Positions 26,035 to 35,908 of a stretch of DNA of 58,074 nucleotides are shown here, piece by piece. The position numbers and the translations under genes are program-made. Source of the stretch: DASRWI01 sp035654655 (GTDB lineage: Bacteria; Bacteroidota; Ignavibacteria; Ignavibacteriales; Ignavibacteriaceae); NCBI GenBank assembly GCA_035654655.1, contig DASRWI010000022.1, positions 1-58,074 on the forward strand, in the 5' to 3' direction. Under the pieces are notes generated by a model. That model ran no database searches. It was not told the DNA's origin and saw only the letters and a list, made by a program, of their open reading frames with translations. Numbering within the stretch: the stretch's first letter is position 1; the number at the start of each line of letters is the position of its first letter.

Positions 26035-27348
26035 ATGGAATCTTCAAGATTAAATATCCTTGTTTCAGCACACGAGTTAAATCCTTATGGAGGCTCTGAA
26101 TGCGCGGAAGGTTGGAATGTTGTAACAAGATTAGGCAAATACCACAACATTACTGTTCTTTATGCCAGTGGTAGCCAATTTGATCCTTTCTCTTATGAAA
26201 ATGCCATAAAAGATTATTTTACAAAAAACAAGAATACCGGAAACATCAATTTTATCGCTATACCACAAACCAGGTTAACCTCTCTTATTTCTTATCTAAA
26301 CAAAAAAATCACGGGAAATATCAGTAGTACCGGAAATCCATTTCTATATTATCTTGGATATTCCTTATGGGAAAAGAAAGCATACGCTGTCGCGAAGGAA
26401 TTATGCAGTAAATCTAAATTCGATATCATCCATCATTTAACCTCCATTTCCTTTCGCGAACCTGGTTATTTATGGAAATTGGATATTCCTTTTGTATGGG
26501 GTCCGACTGGAGGTTTGTCAAGACTACCCTTTCAATTCTATAAGTATTTAGGGTATAAGGCGTATTCCAAAGAATTTATTAGAAACAGCATCAACCATAT
26601 TCAGTTTTTTTCTCATTACCGGATTAGAAAAGCATTGCAGAACAGCTCTTTAATATATACCTTTTCAAAAGAAGATGAACTATTATTCTCTAAAAGAAGC
26701 TGGAAAAAGCCAAAAATATTGCTTGATGCGGCAACTTATTCTTCATTGAAAAATAGAGCGGCGAATAATAATAAATGTTTACCCTTAAAAGCAGTGTGGT
26801 GCGGTGAATTGATACAAAGGAAGTCACTGGATATTATATTATATGCCATAAATTCAGCTCCGGAACTTAAAGATAAAATTGTCCTTAAGGTAATTGGAGC
26901 AGGGCCTTTGGAACAATATTATAAATCATTGACTGAAACATTGGAACTAGGAAATAATGTAGAATGGATTGGGAAGGTGGATAGGAATGTCGTTTTTGAC
27001 ATAATGAATGATTCCGATTTATTAGTTCATTCCAGCTACAGAGAAGCAACGTCACATGTAGTTCCCGAAGCTTTATCACACGGTCTGCCTGTTGTTTGTC
27101 ATGATATCAATGGGATGAGCATTGCCGTAACAAATGAATGCGGAATAAAAATTCCACTTACCTCACCCGAAAAAAGCATTGAAGGTTTTAAGGAAGCGCT
27201 GATTAAGTTAGCCAATAATCACGTGGAACTGAACAGGTTGAAAATTGGTGCAATCAAAAGAGCAAAAGAGCTTTCCTGGGATAAGATGGTAGAAACTATT
27301 GCCCGGGATTATATCACTATCCATAATACAAGGAAGCAAAAAAATTAA
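26035..27348 (+). CDS. Glycosyltransferase family 4
   Basis: A GT4 enzyme of 437 residues. The N-terminal NILVSAHELNPYGGSECAEGWNVVTRL contains the GGSE acceptor motif. Mid-protein HHLTSISFREPGYLWKLDIPFVWGPTGG is typical of a subgroup that also shows the GPTGG loop. The donor domain has AVWCGELIQRKSLDIILYAIN, LKVIGAGPLEQYY and HSSYREATSHVVPEALSHGLPVVCHDINGM, with the E-x7-E motif altered to E-A-L-S-H-G-L-P. The ATG lies 15 bases after the inserted repeat element, so its original upstream signals have probably been replaced by the element. Confidence 0.9.
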   Translation: MESSRLNILVSAHELNPYGGSECAEGWNVVTRLGKYHNITVLYASGSQFDPFSYENAIKDYFTKNKNTGNINFIAIPQTRLTSLISYLNKKITGNISSTGNPFLYYLGYSLWEKKAYAVAKELCSKSKFDIIHHLTSISFREPGYLWKLDIPFVWGPTGGLSRLPFQFYKYLGYKAYSKEFIRNSINHIQFFSHYRIRKALQNSSLIYTFSKEDELLFSKRSWKKPKILLDAATYSSLKNRAANNNKCLPLKAVWCGELIQRKSLDIILYAINSAPELKDKIVLKVIGAGPLEQYYKSLTETLELGNNVEWIGKVDRNVVFDIMNDSDLLVHSSYREATSHVVPEALSHGLPVVCHDINGMSIAVTNECGIKIPLTSPEKSIEGFKEALIKLANNHVELNRLKIGAIKRAKELSWDKMVETIARDYITIHNTRKQKN

Positions 27349-27385
27349 AGAAACTACTTTAAGTTAATTGGTTATTATTTAAAAA

Positions 27386-28447
27386 ATGATGAAAAAAGTA
27401 GCAATTGTAGGTTCTCACGGGCTTTATGCCAATTACGGCGGATGGGATCAGCTGGTCCGTAATTTAGCAGAAAGAAAGACTTTAGAAAAGTTTGAATATT
27501 TAATTTATAATTCATCCGATACTCCGGATGTTGTTAAATGTCCTCCTGGAGTAAAAGTCAAAAAATTGAAGGTAAAAGCTTCCGGTTTTCAGGGTTTGTT
27601 CTATGATTTTTGGTCCATCTTATTATGCTATAATAAAATGGATACAATTTTACTCTTAGGAGTTCAAGGAATACCATTGATTCCCATCATGTCATTGTTT
27701 AAGAAAGTTAGGATTATTTCCAATGTGGGAGGTATTGAATGGGAAAGGCCCAAATTTGGCTATTTCTCTAAATTGTATTTAAGGTTCTGTTTTAATTTGA
27801 GCTTCATATATTCGGATTATGTGATTTTGGATAATCAGTATTACTATGAATTTGTCCCTAAGAAAATCAGCTCAAAAATTAAGGTACTAACTTATGGCGG
27901 GGAAATAGATCATACGTTGGACGTAAATAAAGATATTACAGAAAGATATCCTTTTTTGAATAAACCATTTTATTTGTCCATAAGCAGATCATTGGAAGAC
28001 AACCAGCTGGATGAATTATGTGCTTGTTTTTCAGAGCTTAATGAAACGTTGGTACTTATTTCCAACTTTTCTAAATCCGCTTACGGAACAGCTGTTTATG
28101 AGAAATATAAAGGTTTCAAAAATATTATTCTTATTAATGGTCTGTATTTTAAGCCAGAATTAGATTTGATCAGGCGAAAGTGCAAAGCTTACATTCATAC
28201 CCATAAACTTTGTGGTACGGCACCCTCACTGGTAGAAATGATTATTGCTCAGGTGCCAATTATTTCATATGATAATCCCCAGAATAGGAACACATTACAT
28301 AACCAGGGATATTTCTTTTCCTCATTTGATGATTTGAAGGAAAAGATTAACTCCAATACAGAATTAAGCCATTTAATTCCATCTGCAGACCTGGTTAAAT
28401 TATATGATTGGGATAATATTATTTCGGACTATGAACGTATTTTATGA
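27386..28447 (+). CDS. DUF1972-type glycosyltransferase (rhamnosyltransferase-like)
   Basis: A protein of 353 residues; starts at Met1 or Met2 are both possible (ATGATG). The beginning KVAIVGSHGLYANYGGWDQLVRNLAERK matches the DUF1972 start (usually G-x-P-A-x-Y-G-G-F-E), found on GT4-like enzymes including putative rhamnosyltransferases. GVQGIPLIPIMSLF and ISNVGGIEWERPKFGYFSKLYLRFC also fit. The C-terminal half has LSISRSLEDNQLDELCACFSEL and CGTAPSLVEMIIAQVPIISYD. It is followed closely (9 bases) by the 4-keto reductase gene. Rhamnosyl activity is only a family-level suggestion. Confidence 0.85.
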   Translation: MMKKVAIVGSHGLYANYGGWDQLVRNLAERKTLEKFEYLIYNSSDTPDVVKCPPGVKVKKLKVKASGFQGLFYDFWSILLCYNKMDTILLLGVQGIPLIPIMSLFKKVRIISNVGGIEWERPKFGYFSKLYLRFCFNLSFIYSDYVILDNQYYYEFVPKKISSKIKVLTYGGEIDHTLDVNKDITERYPFLNKPFYLSISRSLEDNQLDELCACFSELNETLVLISNFSKSAYGTAVYEKYKGFKNIILINGLYFKPELDLIRRKCKAYIHTHKLCGTAPSLVEMIIAQVPIISYDNPQNRNTLHNQGYFFSSFDDLKEKINSNTELSHLIPSADLVKLYDWDNIISDYERIL

Positions 28448-28456
28448 TTTCCAATT

Positions 28457-29419
28457 ATGAAAAGAATACTAATTACAGGGGCGCATGGTTTTGTTGGTAC
28501 TAACTTATCTGAATACCTGGCTAACGATCATCAATTAAGATTAATAGCACTGGATATTGATAAAAAAGCGGTATCAGCCTATTATAAAGAATATACATGG
28601 AATGAATTTTCAGCAATAGATTTTAATACCATCGATACAATAATTCATTTGGCAGGGATAGCCCATGATACGAGGCATACGAAAGATAAAGAAGAATATT
28701 TTAAGATAAACGTAGGCTTAACCAAAAGAGTGTTTGATCAGTTTGTAACATCTGAAGCCAAGAAGTTTATTTATTTTAGTTCGGTAAAAGCTGTAGCTGA
28801 TTCTGTTGCCCACAATGTGCTCACTGAAGAGGATTTGCCAAATCCTAAGACGCCATATGGCCAATCAAAACTAGAAGCGGAAAAGTATTTGTCAAGTCAG
28901 ATTCTTACTAAAGAAAAATCCCTTTATATTTTACGTCCTGCAATGATTCACGGACCTGGCAATAAAGGAAATCTTAATAGTCTAATTAACTTGATAAACA
29001 GGGGCCTCCCCTACCCTTTGGGAGCTTTTTCCAGTCAAAGGTCATTTACCTCTATTGGTAATTTGAATTTTGTCATAGATCAATTTATCCATCGGGAGAT
29101 AGAACCTGGCATTTATCAAATTGCAGACAAGGAATCTATTTCTATTAATGAAATAATAAAACTCATTGGAGAAGCAACATCGCATCATCCGCGAATTTTA
29201 AATGTTCCGGTACCCCTTGTAAAATGTATAGCCCATATTGGGAACCTGTTACATTTACCATTAAATTCTGAAAAATTGCAGAAGCTCACGGAAAACTACC
29301 TCGTTTCCAATAAAAAGCTTACCACGGCATTAGGGGTCGATCTTCCTGTACAAGCCCACGAGGGATTAAAATCAACCCTTAATCACATTCGATTAAATAA
29401 AAATAATGCTCACGCTTAA
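28457..29419 (+). CDS. UDP-4-keto-6-deoxy-HexNAc reductase-like SDR (WbpV type)
   Basis: A 320-residue extended SDR. LITGAHGFVGTNLSEYL is the NAD(P) loop, YFSSVKAVAD the serine region, and TPYGQSKLEAEKYL carries the Y-x-x-x-K pair. LRPAMIHGPGNKGNLNSLINLINRGLPYPLGAFSSQRSFTSIGNL is characteristic of WbpV/WbfT-like enzymes that reduce the 4-keto product of a WbpM-type dehydratase to UDP-QuiNAc or UDP-FucNAc. The two genes that follow are a WbpL/WecA-like transferase and a WbpM-like dehydratase, the same trio as in P. aeruginosa O-antigen loci, which supports this reading. Confidence 0.87.
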   Translation: MKRILITGAHGFVGTNLSEYLANDHQLRLIALDIDKKAVSAYYKEYTWNEFSAIDFNTIDTIIHLAGIAHDTRHTKDKEEYFKINVGLTKRVFDQFVTSEAKKFIYFSSVKAVADSVAHNVLTEEDLPNPKTPYGQSKLEAEKYLSSQILTKEKSLYILRPAMIHGPGNKGNLNSLINLINRGLPYPLGAFSSQRSFTSIGNLNFVIDQFIHREIEPGIYQIADKESISINEIIKLIGEATSHHPRILNVPVPLVKCIAHIGNLLHLPLNSEKLQKLTENYLVSNKKLTTALGVDLPVQAHEGLKSTLNHIRLNKNNAHA

Positions 29420-29428
29420 GCTTATATA

Positions 29429-30424
29429 ATGATAGTAATAGAATACCTTGTTTTATTCATAAGCCTGCTCATTCTATTTTTTATATATAATAAGTTGGCT
29501 GTAATATACAACATTGTAGATGTTCCAAATATTAGGAGTTCGCATTCTCAAATTACGATAAGAGGTGGAGGAATAATATTTACAATAAGTATACTACTTT
29601 GGTTTATTAAATCAGGATTTCAATACCCCTGGTTTATAACGGGGCTCATCGTGATAAGTATTATTAGTTTTTTAGATGACCTTTTTCAAATCTCATTTCA
29701 AAACAGATTAATCGTACACCTTCTTTCATTAAGCTTACTATGCATTCAGCTTGAACTTTACCAGTATCAATGGTGGATATGGATTCCTGTATTAATTGTA
29801 TTGACAGGAATCATTAATGCCTTCAATTTCATGGATGGAATTAATGGAATTACAGGAGGTTATAGTCTGGCTGTTTTGTTAGGATTATGGATTGTAAATA
29901 ATTTCCAGGTAACATTTGTAGCAAATGAGTTGATCTATTACATCACCCTTGCAGTAGTTATCTTTAATTATTTCAATTTTCGAAAAAAAGCTAGATGTTT
30001 TGCCGGAGATGTTGGATCCATCTCTATCGCCTATATTATTGTGTTTTTATTGGCAAAATTAATTCTTCAAACAGGCAATTTTCTTTATTTACTATTCCTG
30101 GCAGTATATGGAGTAGATACCCTGTATACAATTATTTTTAGATTAACTCAAAAAGAAAACATTTTTGAACCTCACAGGAAACATTTATATCAGTTATTAG
30201 CCAATGAGTACAAAATATCTCATACTCATATTTCTATTATCTATTCAGTTGTTCAGATAATCATTAGCTTGATAATTATTATTATTTCCTTTAGAAACCT
30301 GAGTCTTACTAACAGCTTAACAATTGGGTTGATTTTATTACTAATAATGACTTTAGTTTTTCATTTTGCGAGGGTTTATATTCACAAAAAGGACAACTAT
30401 TTGCATAACGTTAGTACTAACTAA
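29429..30424 (+). CDS. Initiating undecaprenyl-phosphate HexNAc-1-phosphate transferase (WecA/WbpL-like)
   Basis: A 331-residue multi-pass membrane protein (about 10-11 segments) of the MraY/WecA family. It moves a HexNAc-1-phosphate from UDP-sugar to undecaprenyl phosphate, beginning each repeat unit. Key cytoplasmic motifs are visible: VPNIRSSHSQITIRGGG (about 31-47), FLDDLFQISFQNRL with the DD pair, NAFNFMDGINGITGGYSL, CFAGDVGSISIAY, and EPHRKHLYQLL with the family's histidine motif. It lies 9 bases after the reductase gene, so QuiNAc or FucNAc is the likely first sugar. Confidence 0.94.
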   Translation: MIVIEYLVLFISLLILFFIYNKLAVIYNIVDVPNIRSSHSQITIRGGGIIFTISILLWFIKSGFQYPWFITGLIVISIISFLDDLFQISFQNRLIVHLLSLSLLCIQLELYQYQWWIWIPVLIVLTGIINAFNFMDGINGITGGYSLAVLLGLWIVNNFQVTFVANELIYYITLAVVIFNYFNFRKKARCFAGDVGSISIAYIIVFLLAKLILQTGNFLYLLFLAVYGVDTLYTIIFRLTQKENIFEPHRKHLYQLLANEYKISHTHISIIYSVVQIIISLIIIIISFRNLSLTNSLTIGLILLLIMTLVFHFARVYIHKKDNYLHNVSTN

Positions 30425-30473
30425 TCTCTTTCACGCATCTCACTTCAATAATTCATTTTTTAAATAGCCTATT

Positions 30474-32468
30474 ATGAAAAATTTAATCAGGTCATTGTTT
30501 AACACTAGTTACCTCCCTAGCTGGTTGGTTTCTTTTTGCGATCTAATAATATACACTCTTTCATTTGTATTCACTTATGGACTTGCACAAAATGCCTCAA
30601 ACATACCGGTGAATATAAACTTGATGGTAATGCAATTATTGACAGGCGTTCCATTTTTCTACCTGGCTACTTTTATATTACAGCCTCATAAAGGAATTAT
30701 CAGACATTCAACAACCAGAGATGCAACGGTAATTATTTTCGCTCAATTAATCATTTCCTCAGGCTTGATGCTGGTATCACTTATTGAGCATATATATTTC
30801 CAGGAAATTGCGATACCGTATTATATTATTCTTACTCATTATTTTATTGCAGTAATGATAATGATATCCTTTCGTTTGGCCATTAAATTCACGTTTAACT
30901 ACTTTTCAATGAAACCTGGAGAAGTTCGCAGGGTTTTAATCTTTGGGGCAGGAAATAAAGGTAGAATTACAAGTGAAGTAATAGAAAGCGATCATAGCCT
31001 AAATATTAAACTGGTGGGTTTTATTGACGATAATTGGCAGTTACAAGGCAAAATGATTGGGGGTTTACCTGTTTATTCTGAAGAAAAAGCCTTTAATAAG
31101 ATTATTGAAAAAGAAAGAGTAAAAGAAATTATCATAGCAGTAAATCATCATAAAATCAGCAAGAAACGTAAGAAACAAATAATTAACCTCTGTCTGGAAA
31201 AGCAAATTAAAGTAAGCGATGTACCAGATACCTCTATGTGGATAAACGGATCACTTTCAGCTACTCAAATCAAGGAAGTTCAAATTGAAGATTTATTGGG
31301 AAGAGATCCAATTGTGCTCAATAAAGATAAAATTGCGAAAGGATTATTCAATCAAACAATATTAATCACAGGTGCCGCCGGATCTATTGGTTCAGAACTG
31401 GTGCGTCAGGTATTAAATTTTCAACCTGGCTGCATGATTTTAGTAGATCAGGCAGAATCCTCACTATTTGACCTGCAAACGGAAATAAAGGATAGATTAA
31501 GCAACATTAGAACTCACTTTATTGTAGCAAATGTTGCAGATCGGTACCGGATGAAAAAGATCTTTTTGAAATACCGACCAGACATTGTATTCCATGCCGC
31601 AGCTTATAAACATGTTCCATTAATGGAAATTCAACCTTATGAAGCGATCAAATGCAATATCGGGGGTATAAAAGTTATTGCAGACTTATCGGTTGAATTT
31701 GGCGTTAAGAAATTCGTAATGGTTTCAACGGATAAAGCGGTAAATCCAACAAATGTAATGGGAGCAACAAAACGGGTATGCGAGATTTACATACAGTCGC
31801 TGTCTCAAATACAAAATATGAATACCCATTTTATCACTACCCGATTTGGAAATGTTTTAGGGTCAAACGGTTCAGTAATACCATTGTTTAAAAAGCAAAT
31901 AAGTAAAGGCGGACCTGTAACTGTCACTGACAAGAATATTAACCGATATTTCATGACTATTCCTGAAGCAAGCCAGCTGGTACTGGAAGCTGGGTTTATG
32001 GGTAAAGGCGGTGAAATATTTCTTTTCGATATGGGACAACCTGTTCAGATATATGATCTTGCAGAAAAGATGATCCTTCTGTCAGGATATACTCCTCACA
32101 AGGACATTCAAATAGAAATAACAGGTTTGCGTCCAGGTGAAAAATTATATGAAGAGTTACTGGCCTCCACGGAAGAAGCGCTTCCTTCATTCCACAATAA
32201 AATCTTAATTGGGAAAATACGACCTTTCAGTTACGAAGAACAGAATAGTAAAATTACAGCATTACTAAATAGTTTATCAAAAGAAAGTGATGAATCACTT
32301 GTAGCAAGATTAAAAGAATTGGTTCCTGAATATATTTCTAATAATTCTGAGTACGAATTACTTGATAAAAATGATCCCCATAAAATATTTCATACTTCTC
32401 ATATTTTCAAAAAGACAACGAATGGCTTCCTCAAATCATTTACCGATACATACATCAATAAAGGGTAA
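30474..32468 (+). CDS. Membrane-bound UDP-HexNAc 4,6-dehydratase (WbpM/CapD type)
   Basis: A protein of 664 residues, the full long form of this family. Four membrane segments in about 1-140 are followed by a CoA-binding-like Rossmann domain with VLIFGAGNKGRITSEVI. A SDR catalytic domain from about 290 then shows LITGAAGSIGSELVRQVL, HAAAYKHVPLMEIQPYEAI, and VSTDKAVNPTNVMGATKR, where Ser-Met-Lys replaces the classical Ser-Tyr-Lys triad as in WbpM. ENINRYFMT-like and GLRPGEKLYEELL motifs follow. It removes water across C4-C6 of UDP-GlcNAc to give the 4-keto-6-deoxy intermediate for the neighbouring reductase. Confidence 0.95.
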   Translation: MKNLIRSLFNTSYLPSWLVSFCDLIIYTLSFVFTYGLAQNASNIPVNINLMVMQLLTGVPFFYLATFILQPHKGIIRHSTTRDATVIIFAQLIISSGLMLVSLIEHIYFQEIAIPYYIILTHYFIAVMIMISFRLAIKFTFNYFSMKPGEVRRVLIFGAGNKGRITSEVIESDHSLNIKLVGFIDDNWQLQGKMIGGLPVYSEEKAFNKIIEKERVKEIIIAVNHHKISKKRKKQIINLCLEKQIKVSDVPDTSMWINGSLSATQIKEVQIEDLLGRDPIVLNKDKIAKGLFNQTILITGAAGSIGSELVRQVLNFQPGCMILVDQAESSLFDLQTEIKDRLSNIRTHFIVANVADRYRMKKIFLKYRPDIVFHAAAYKHVPLMEIQPYEAIKCNIGGIKVIADLSVEFGVKKFVMVSTDKAVNPTNVMGATKRVCEIYIQSLSQIQNMNTHFITTRFGNVLGSNGSVIPLFKKQISKGGPVTVTDKNINRYFMTIPEASQLVLEAGFMGKGGEIFLFDMGQPVQIYDLAEKMILLSGYTPHKDIQIEITGLRPGEKLYEELLASTEEALPSFHNKILIGKIRPFSYEEQNSKITALLNSLSKESDESLVARLKELVPEYISNNSEYELLDKNDPHKIFHTSHIFKKTTNGFLKSFTDTYINKG

Positions 32469-32533
32469 GATATCAGTCATTTGAAATAAATATGGCATTT
32501 AAGTAAAGTACCTCATCTAATCTATTAAAAGAC

Positions 32534-33322
32534 ATGAAAAATAATTGTTTTACAATCTTAATGGTGTTAACCGCGCTGCTGGTCAGCTCCTGCCGTTCAT
32601 CAAAGGATTTCACATTATTTCAGGATTTAACAAAAAATCAGCAAATACCCAATTCTTCCGCCAACCTCCAGGAATATAAAGTTCGTCCTTACGATAATCT
32701 TTATATAAACATTAAAACATTGAATCCGGATGTTAATAAGTTATTTGATGCCAGCGAATCAACTACCAGTTATTCGGCTGGCACACAACAAATGTATGGA
32801 GATTATGTATCGCAATATATTAATGGCTATCAGGTTGATTCCATTGGTTCAGTTACGCTACCGATTATAGGAAACATTAGTGTGGCCGGTTTAACACTTA
32901 AACAAATACAGGAAAGGGTACAAAAAAGATCACTGGAATTCTTAAAAGATCCGGCTGTAAAAGTAAAATTGCTGAGCTTTAAAATAAACATAAATGGTGA
33001 AGTAAGAAATCCCGGAGTATATTATTCATACAATGAAAGGATGAATATCCTGGAAGCTATTAGTATGGCCAATGGGTTAACCGATAATGCACTAATTAAT
33101 AAAGCTATTGTTGTAAGAGAAACGCCAAAAGGTTCAAGCACCTATAACATTGATTTGACCAGTAAAAATTTACTAACCTCTGAGGTTTATTATTTGCAGC
33201 CGAATGATCTCATATATATTAAACCAGGAAGAAATAAACATGTAGAATTAAATGCTACTTCCTATTCATTGTTCTTAACAACAGTGACTACTTTTTTGTT
33301 AGTATATAACATCTTCAAGTAA
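32534..33322 (+). CDS. Polysaccharide export outer-membrane lipoprotein (Wza-like)
   Basis: This 262-residue protein has a lipoprotein signal peptide ending in the lipobox LLVSSC (cysteine about residue 20). The Poly_export domain follows, with YKVRPYDNLYINIKTLNPD and DSIGSVTLPIIGNISVAGLTLKQIQERVQKR, then an SLBB-like segment INGEVRNPGVYYSYNERMNILEAISMANGL. A C-terminal hydrophobic helix (about 243-260) resembles the membrane-spanning barrel helix of Wza. It forms the outer-membrane exit channel with the adjoining Wzc-like protein. Confidence 0.95.
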   Translation: MKNNCFTILMVLTALLVSSCRSSKDFTLFQDLTKNQQIPNSSANLQEYKVRPYDNLYINIKTLNPDVNKLFDASESTTSYSAGTQQMYGDYVSQYINGYQVDSIGSVTLPIIGNISVAGLTLKQIQERVQKRSLEFLKDPAVKVKLLSFKININGEVRNPGVYYSYNERMNILEAISMANGLTDNALINKAIVVRETPKGSSTYNIDLTSKNLLTSEVYYLQPNDLIYIKPGRNKHVELNATSYSLFLTTVTTFLLVYNIFK

Positions 33323-33356
33323 GATTAACCTTTATTTTCATTATAAAAAATCACAA

Positions 33357-35717
33357 ATGGACAAATTCGAAGAAATATTGAATACTCTTGAGACTGAGAA
33401 CAAAGAGGTTCACCAAAATTATTTGTTAAAATTTACCAAACACTGGTACTGGTTTGCCATTTTTGCATTTATTGGTATAGTTGCAGGTTTTGTATTATTC
33501 CATTTTACGGCTCCTTCTTTTCTGGTTCAAAGTAAATTATTGATACCATCTGATGAAAATGCGGAGAAAACACTTTTGTCATTTGATAAGCAGATATTGC
33601 CTAAGAATCAAAAGATTGAAAATCAAATTGGAACACTCCAATCCTTTTCTCTTTATAAGAAAGCCCTGGAAAACCTTAATTGGAAAACCTCCTACTTTAT
33701 GAATAAGGGAAATTACAAGGTGGAACTTTATGAAAGTCAGCCTTTTGAAGTTGAGGTCGCCGATGGTGCCAAAAATATGGAAGAATTTGAAATAAGCATC
33801 ATTGCCTTAAATGACCAGAAATTCAAAATATCAGGAAATGGAAAAACCAGAATAGATGGTATACCACAGGATGTGAAATTTGAAGAATATGGAAATTTCA
33901 ATACTTCATTTAAAAACAAATATTTTGATTTTATACTAAAGAAAAAGAATTGCATTAAAGGAGAAGAATATACCATGGTGTTTAACAACATAAACTCCAT
34001 GACCAGAAGTTACCTTAAGAAAGTAAAAATCATTCTGGAGGATAAGGAATCAGAGTTGGTCAATGTACAGGTAATTAGTCAAACCCCCAAAAAAGACGCT
34101 GATTTTATCAATGAATTAAATCAGGTATTTATAACATCCGGTATTAAAAAGAATACACAGACTACAGAAAATTCATTGAATTTTATTGATACTTCTTTGG
34201 TTAAAATCTCAAATTCACTAAAAAATGCAGAAGTAAATTTAAGTAATTACAGAAGAAACAACCAGGTTGTCGATCTGGGCAATGAAGCGAATGTGATCTA
34301 TCAAAAGCTGGAGGAGATTGAAAATGAAAAATATCTTGCAAAATTAAGAATTGATTATTACAAGAATATGAAATCATATATTGGCGATGCCAATAAAATG
34401 AAGCAGATGATCAATCCTTCAATCATTGGCATTACCGACGTTGGCATTACCACAATGTTGCCCAAATTAATGGATTTATACAGCAAAAGGGAAGTTTTAT
34501 CCTATAGTGTTGAACCAAATAATCCAAGCCTGATTTTGTTGGAAAAGGAAATTCAGCTTGCCAGTAATTCTTTATCTGAAAACTTAAATAACCTTTTAAA
34601 GAATTCAGAAATTGAAATGCAAAGTCTGGAAACACGTTACAATTCAATCCAACAAAGATTAACTAAGCTTCCTGAGACGGAACGTAATTTAATCAGTATC
34701 CAAAGAGATTTCAATTTAAATAATGAGTTATATACGTATATGCTTCAAAAAAAGGCTGAGGCATCCATTTCCCTTGCATCCAATATTCCACAGGTTCAGA
34801 TAATTGATCCCGCAATGGTAGAATCCTCAGAGCAAATCGGGCCTAGTCTGCCAAAAAATATAATTGCAGGATTTGGATTAGGTTTATTTATACCATTTAT
34901 TATTATTGTCTTAGCTGATGCCTTCAATACAAAGTTGGAATCGGCAGAAGATGTTGAGAAACATACTAAACTTCAAATTTTAGATGGTATTATTCATTCC
35001 AACTATAAGAATGGCTTGCCGGTTATAAACAATCCCCATTCGGGAATAACAGAATCATTTAGAATATTAAAGGTAAATCTGAAAAATTTTCTTAACAGTC
35101 CTGAGAAAAAGGTATTATCCGTCAATTCCCTGGTACCAGGTGAAGGAAAAACTTTCATATCAGCGAATTTATCGACCATATTTTCATTGGGTTTAGGGAC
35201 TAGTGAGAAAAAGGTATTACTGATTGAGGGTGATTTGCGTAAGCCTAAGTTAAATATTCTTTTTGGTGACAATGAAGGAATAGGGTTAAGTTCCTACCTG
35301 GCCAATAAGAATAAATTTAGTGAAGTGGTAGTTCAAACGCCCTATCCTAACTTATATTTCATCCCTGCTGGTGAGATTCCACCCAACCCTACCGAACTTT
35401 TGGAAAATGGTAATTTTGATATTTTCATCAAAGAAGCACGAGCTCAATTTGATTATATAATCATTGACAACGCCCCTGTGTCGCTGGTTTCAGATGGATT
35501 AATGACCAGCAAATATGCTGATTCAAGTATTTTTATTGTGCGTTTAAATTATAGTAAAAAGAAAGAACTGAAGGAAATCAATAAAGTTGTTTCTGTCCAT
35601 GCTTTAAAGAATGCCTTGATTGTGTTGAACGATACCTCAAAAAATAGATTTGGATACGGCAACAAGTATTGGAAGAATGGCTATGGCAACTACCTGAAAT
35701 TAGTGAAAACTGCATAG
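33357..35717 (+). CDS. Wzc-like chain-length regulator / BY-kinase
   Basis: A protein of 786 residues. A membrane segment near 28-48 begins the Wzz domain, a long coiled-coil periplasmic part (about 260-460) ends in the GNVR-like LPETERNLISIQRDFNLNNELYTYML, and a second membrane segment is near 505-525. The cytoplasmic ATPase has Walker A SLVPGEGKTFISANLS (P-G-E-G-K-T at about 594-599), Walker A' LLIEGDLRKPKLN, and Walker B FDYIIIDNAPV. The tail GYGNKYWKNGYGNYLK has four tyrosines, fewer than in classical Wzc, but enough for autophosphorylation. It regulates length and export together with the Wza-like lipoprotein, 34 bases upstream. Confidence 0.95.
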   Translation: MDKFEEILNTLETENKEVHQNYLLKFTKHWYWFAIFAFIGIVAGFVLFHFTAPSFLVQSKLLIPSDENAEKTLLSFDKQILPKNQKIENQIGTLQSFSLYKKALENLNWKTSYFMNKGNYKVELYESQPFEVEVADGAKNMEEFEISIIALNDQKFKISGNGKTRIDGIPQDVKFEEYGNFNTSFKNKYFDFILKKKNCIKGEEYTMVFNNINSMTRSYLKKVKIILEDKESELVNVQVISQTPKKDADFINELNQVFITSGIKKNTQTTENSLNFIDTSLVKISNSLKNAEVNLSNYRRNNQVVDLGNEANVIYQKLEEIENEKYLAKLRIDYYKNMKSYIGDANKMKQMINPSIIGITDVGITTMLPKLMDLYSKREVLSYSVEPNNPSLILLEKEIQLASNSLSENLNNLLKNSEIEMQSLETRYNSIQQRLTKLPETERNLISIQRDFNLNNELYTYMLQKKAEASISLASNIPQVQIIDPAMVESSEQIGPSLPKNIIAGFGLGLFIPFIIIVLADAFNTKLESAEDVEKHTKLQILDGIIHSNYKNGLPVINNPHSGITESFRILKVNLKNFLNSPEKKVLSVNSLVPGEGKTFISANLSTIFSLGLGTSEKKVLLIEGDLRKPKLNILFGDNEGIGLSSYLANKNKFSEVVVQTPYPNLYFIPAGEIPPNPTELLENGNFDIFIKEARAQFDYIIIDNAPVSLVSDGLMTSKYADSSIFIVRLNYSKKKELKEINKVVSVHALKNALIVLNDTSKNRFGYGNKYWKNGYGNYLKLVKTA

Positions 35718-35791
35718 AGAAATATTTAATTTTTATCAGATTGATCTTCCATGCCCACCAACCCTATATGAAAGCTATATCCACTCTATTT

Positions 35792-35858
35792 CAAGGCTAT
35801 ATTTTGAAAATGTCTGATAGCCATGGTATAGCGTTAATATAGAATTGATATAGCCTTG
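35792..35858. promoter_or_regulatory. Inverted and direct repeats upstream of the NadE-like gene
   Basis: CAAGGCTATAT (35792-35802) is repeated inverted as ATATAGCCTTG (35848-35858). Several extra CTATAT/TATAGC words lie between. The segment ATATAGAATTGATATAGCC (35837-35855) recurs with three changes at 48700-48718 upstream of the PAS-protein gene. It lies 50 bases before the NadE-like start and may mark a separate promoter or operator for the cassette. Confidence 0.35.
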
Positions 35859-35908
35859 GTGACAAATAGAATTGCATTAGAATTATCAACACTTAACACT
35901 ATAAATTT

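Noticed and set aside
25893..26099. 68-residue open frame overlapping the 25.6-kb element and the next glycosyltransferase start
   Set aside because: It lies mainly within the mobile element and runs out of frame into the real glycosyltransferase. The matching part of the 48-kb copy has a stop codon in this frame, so the similarity is a shared repeat rather than a gene.
35850..35880. Possible sigma-54 -24/-12 promoter (TTGGTGAC ... TTGCAT) before the NadE-like gene
   Set aside because: The spacing between GG and GC is about 16 bases instead of 12, so it does not fit the RpoN consensus.
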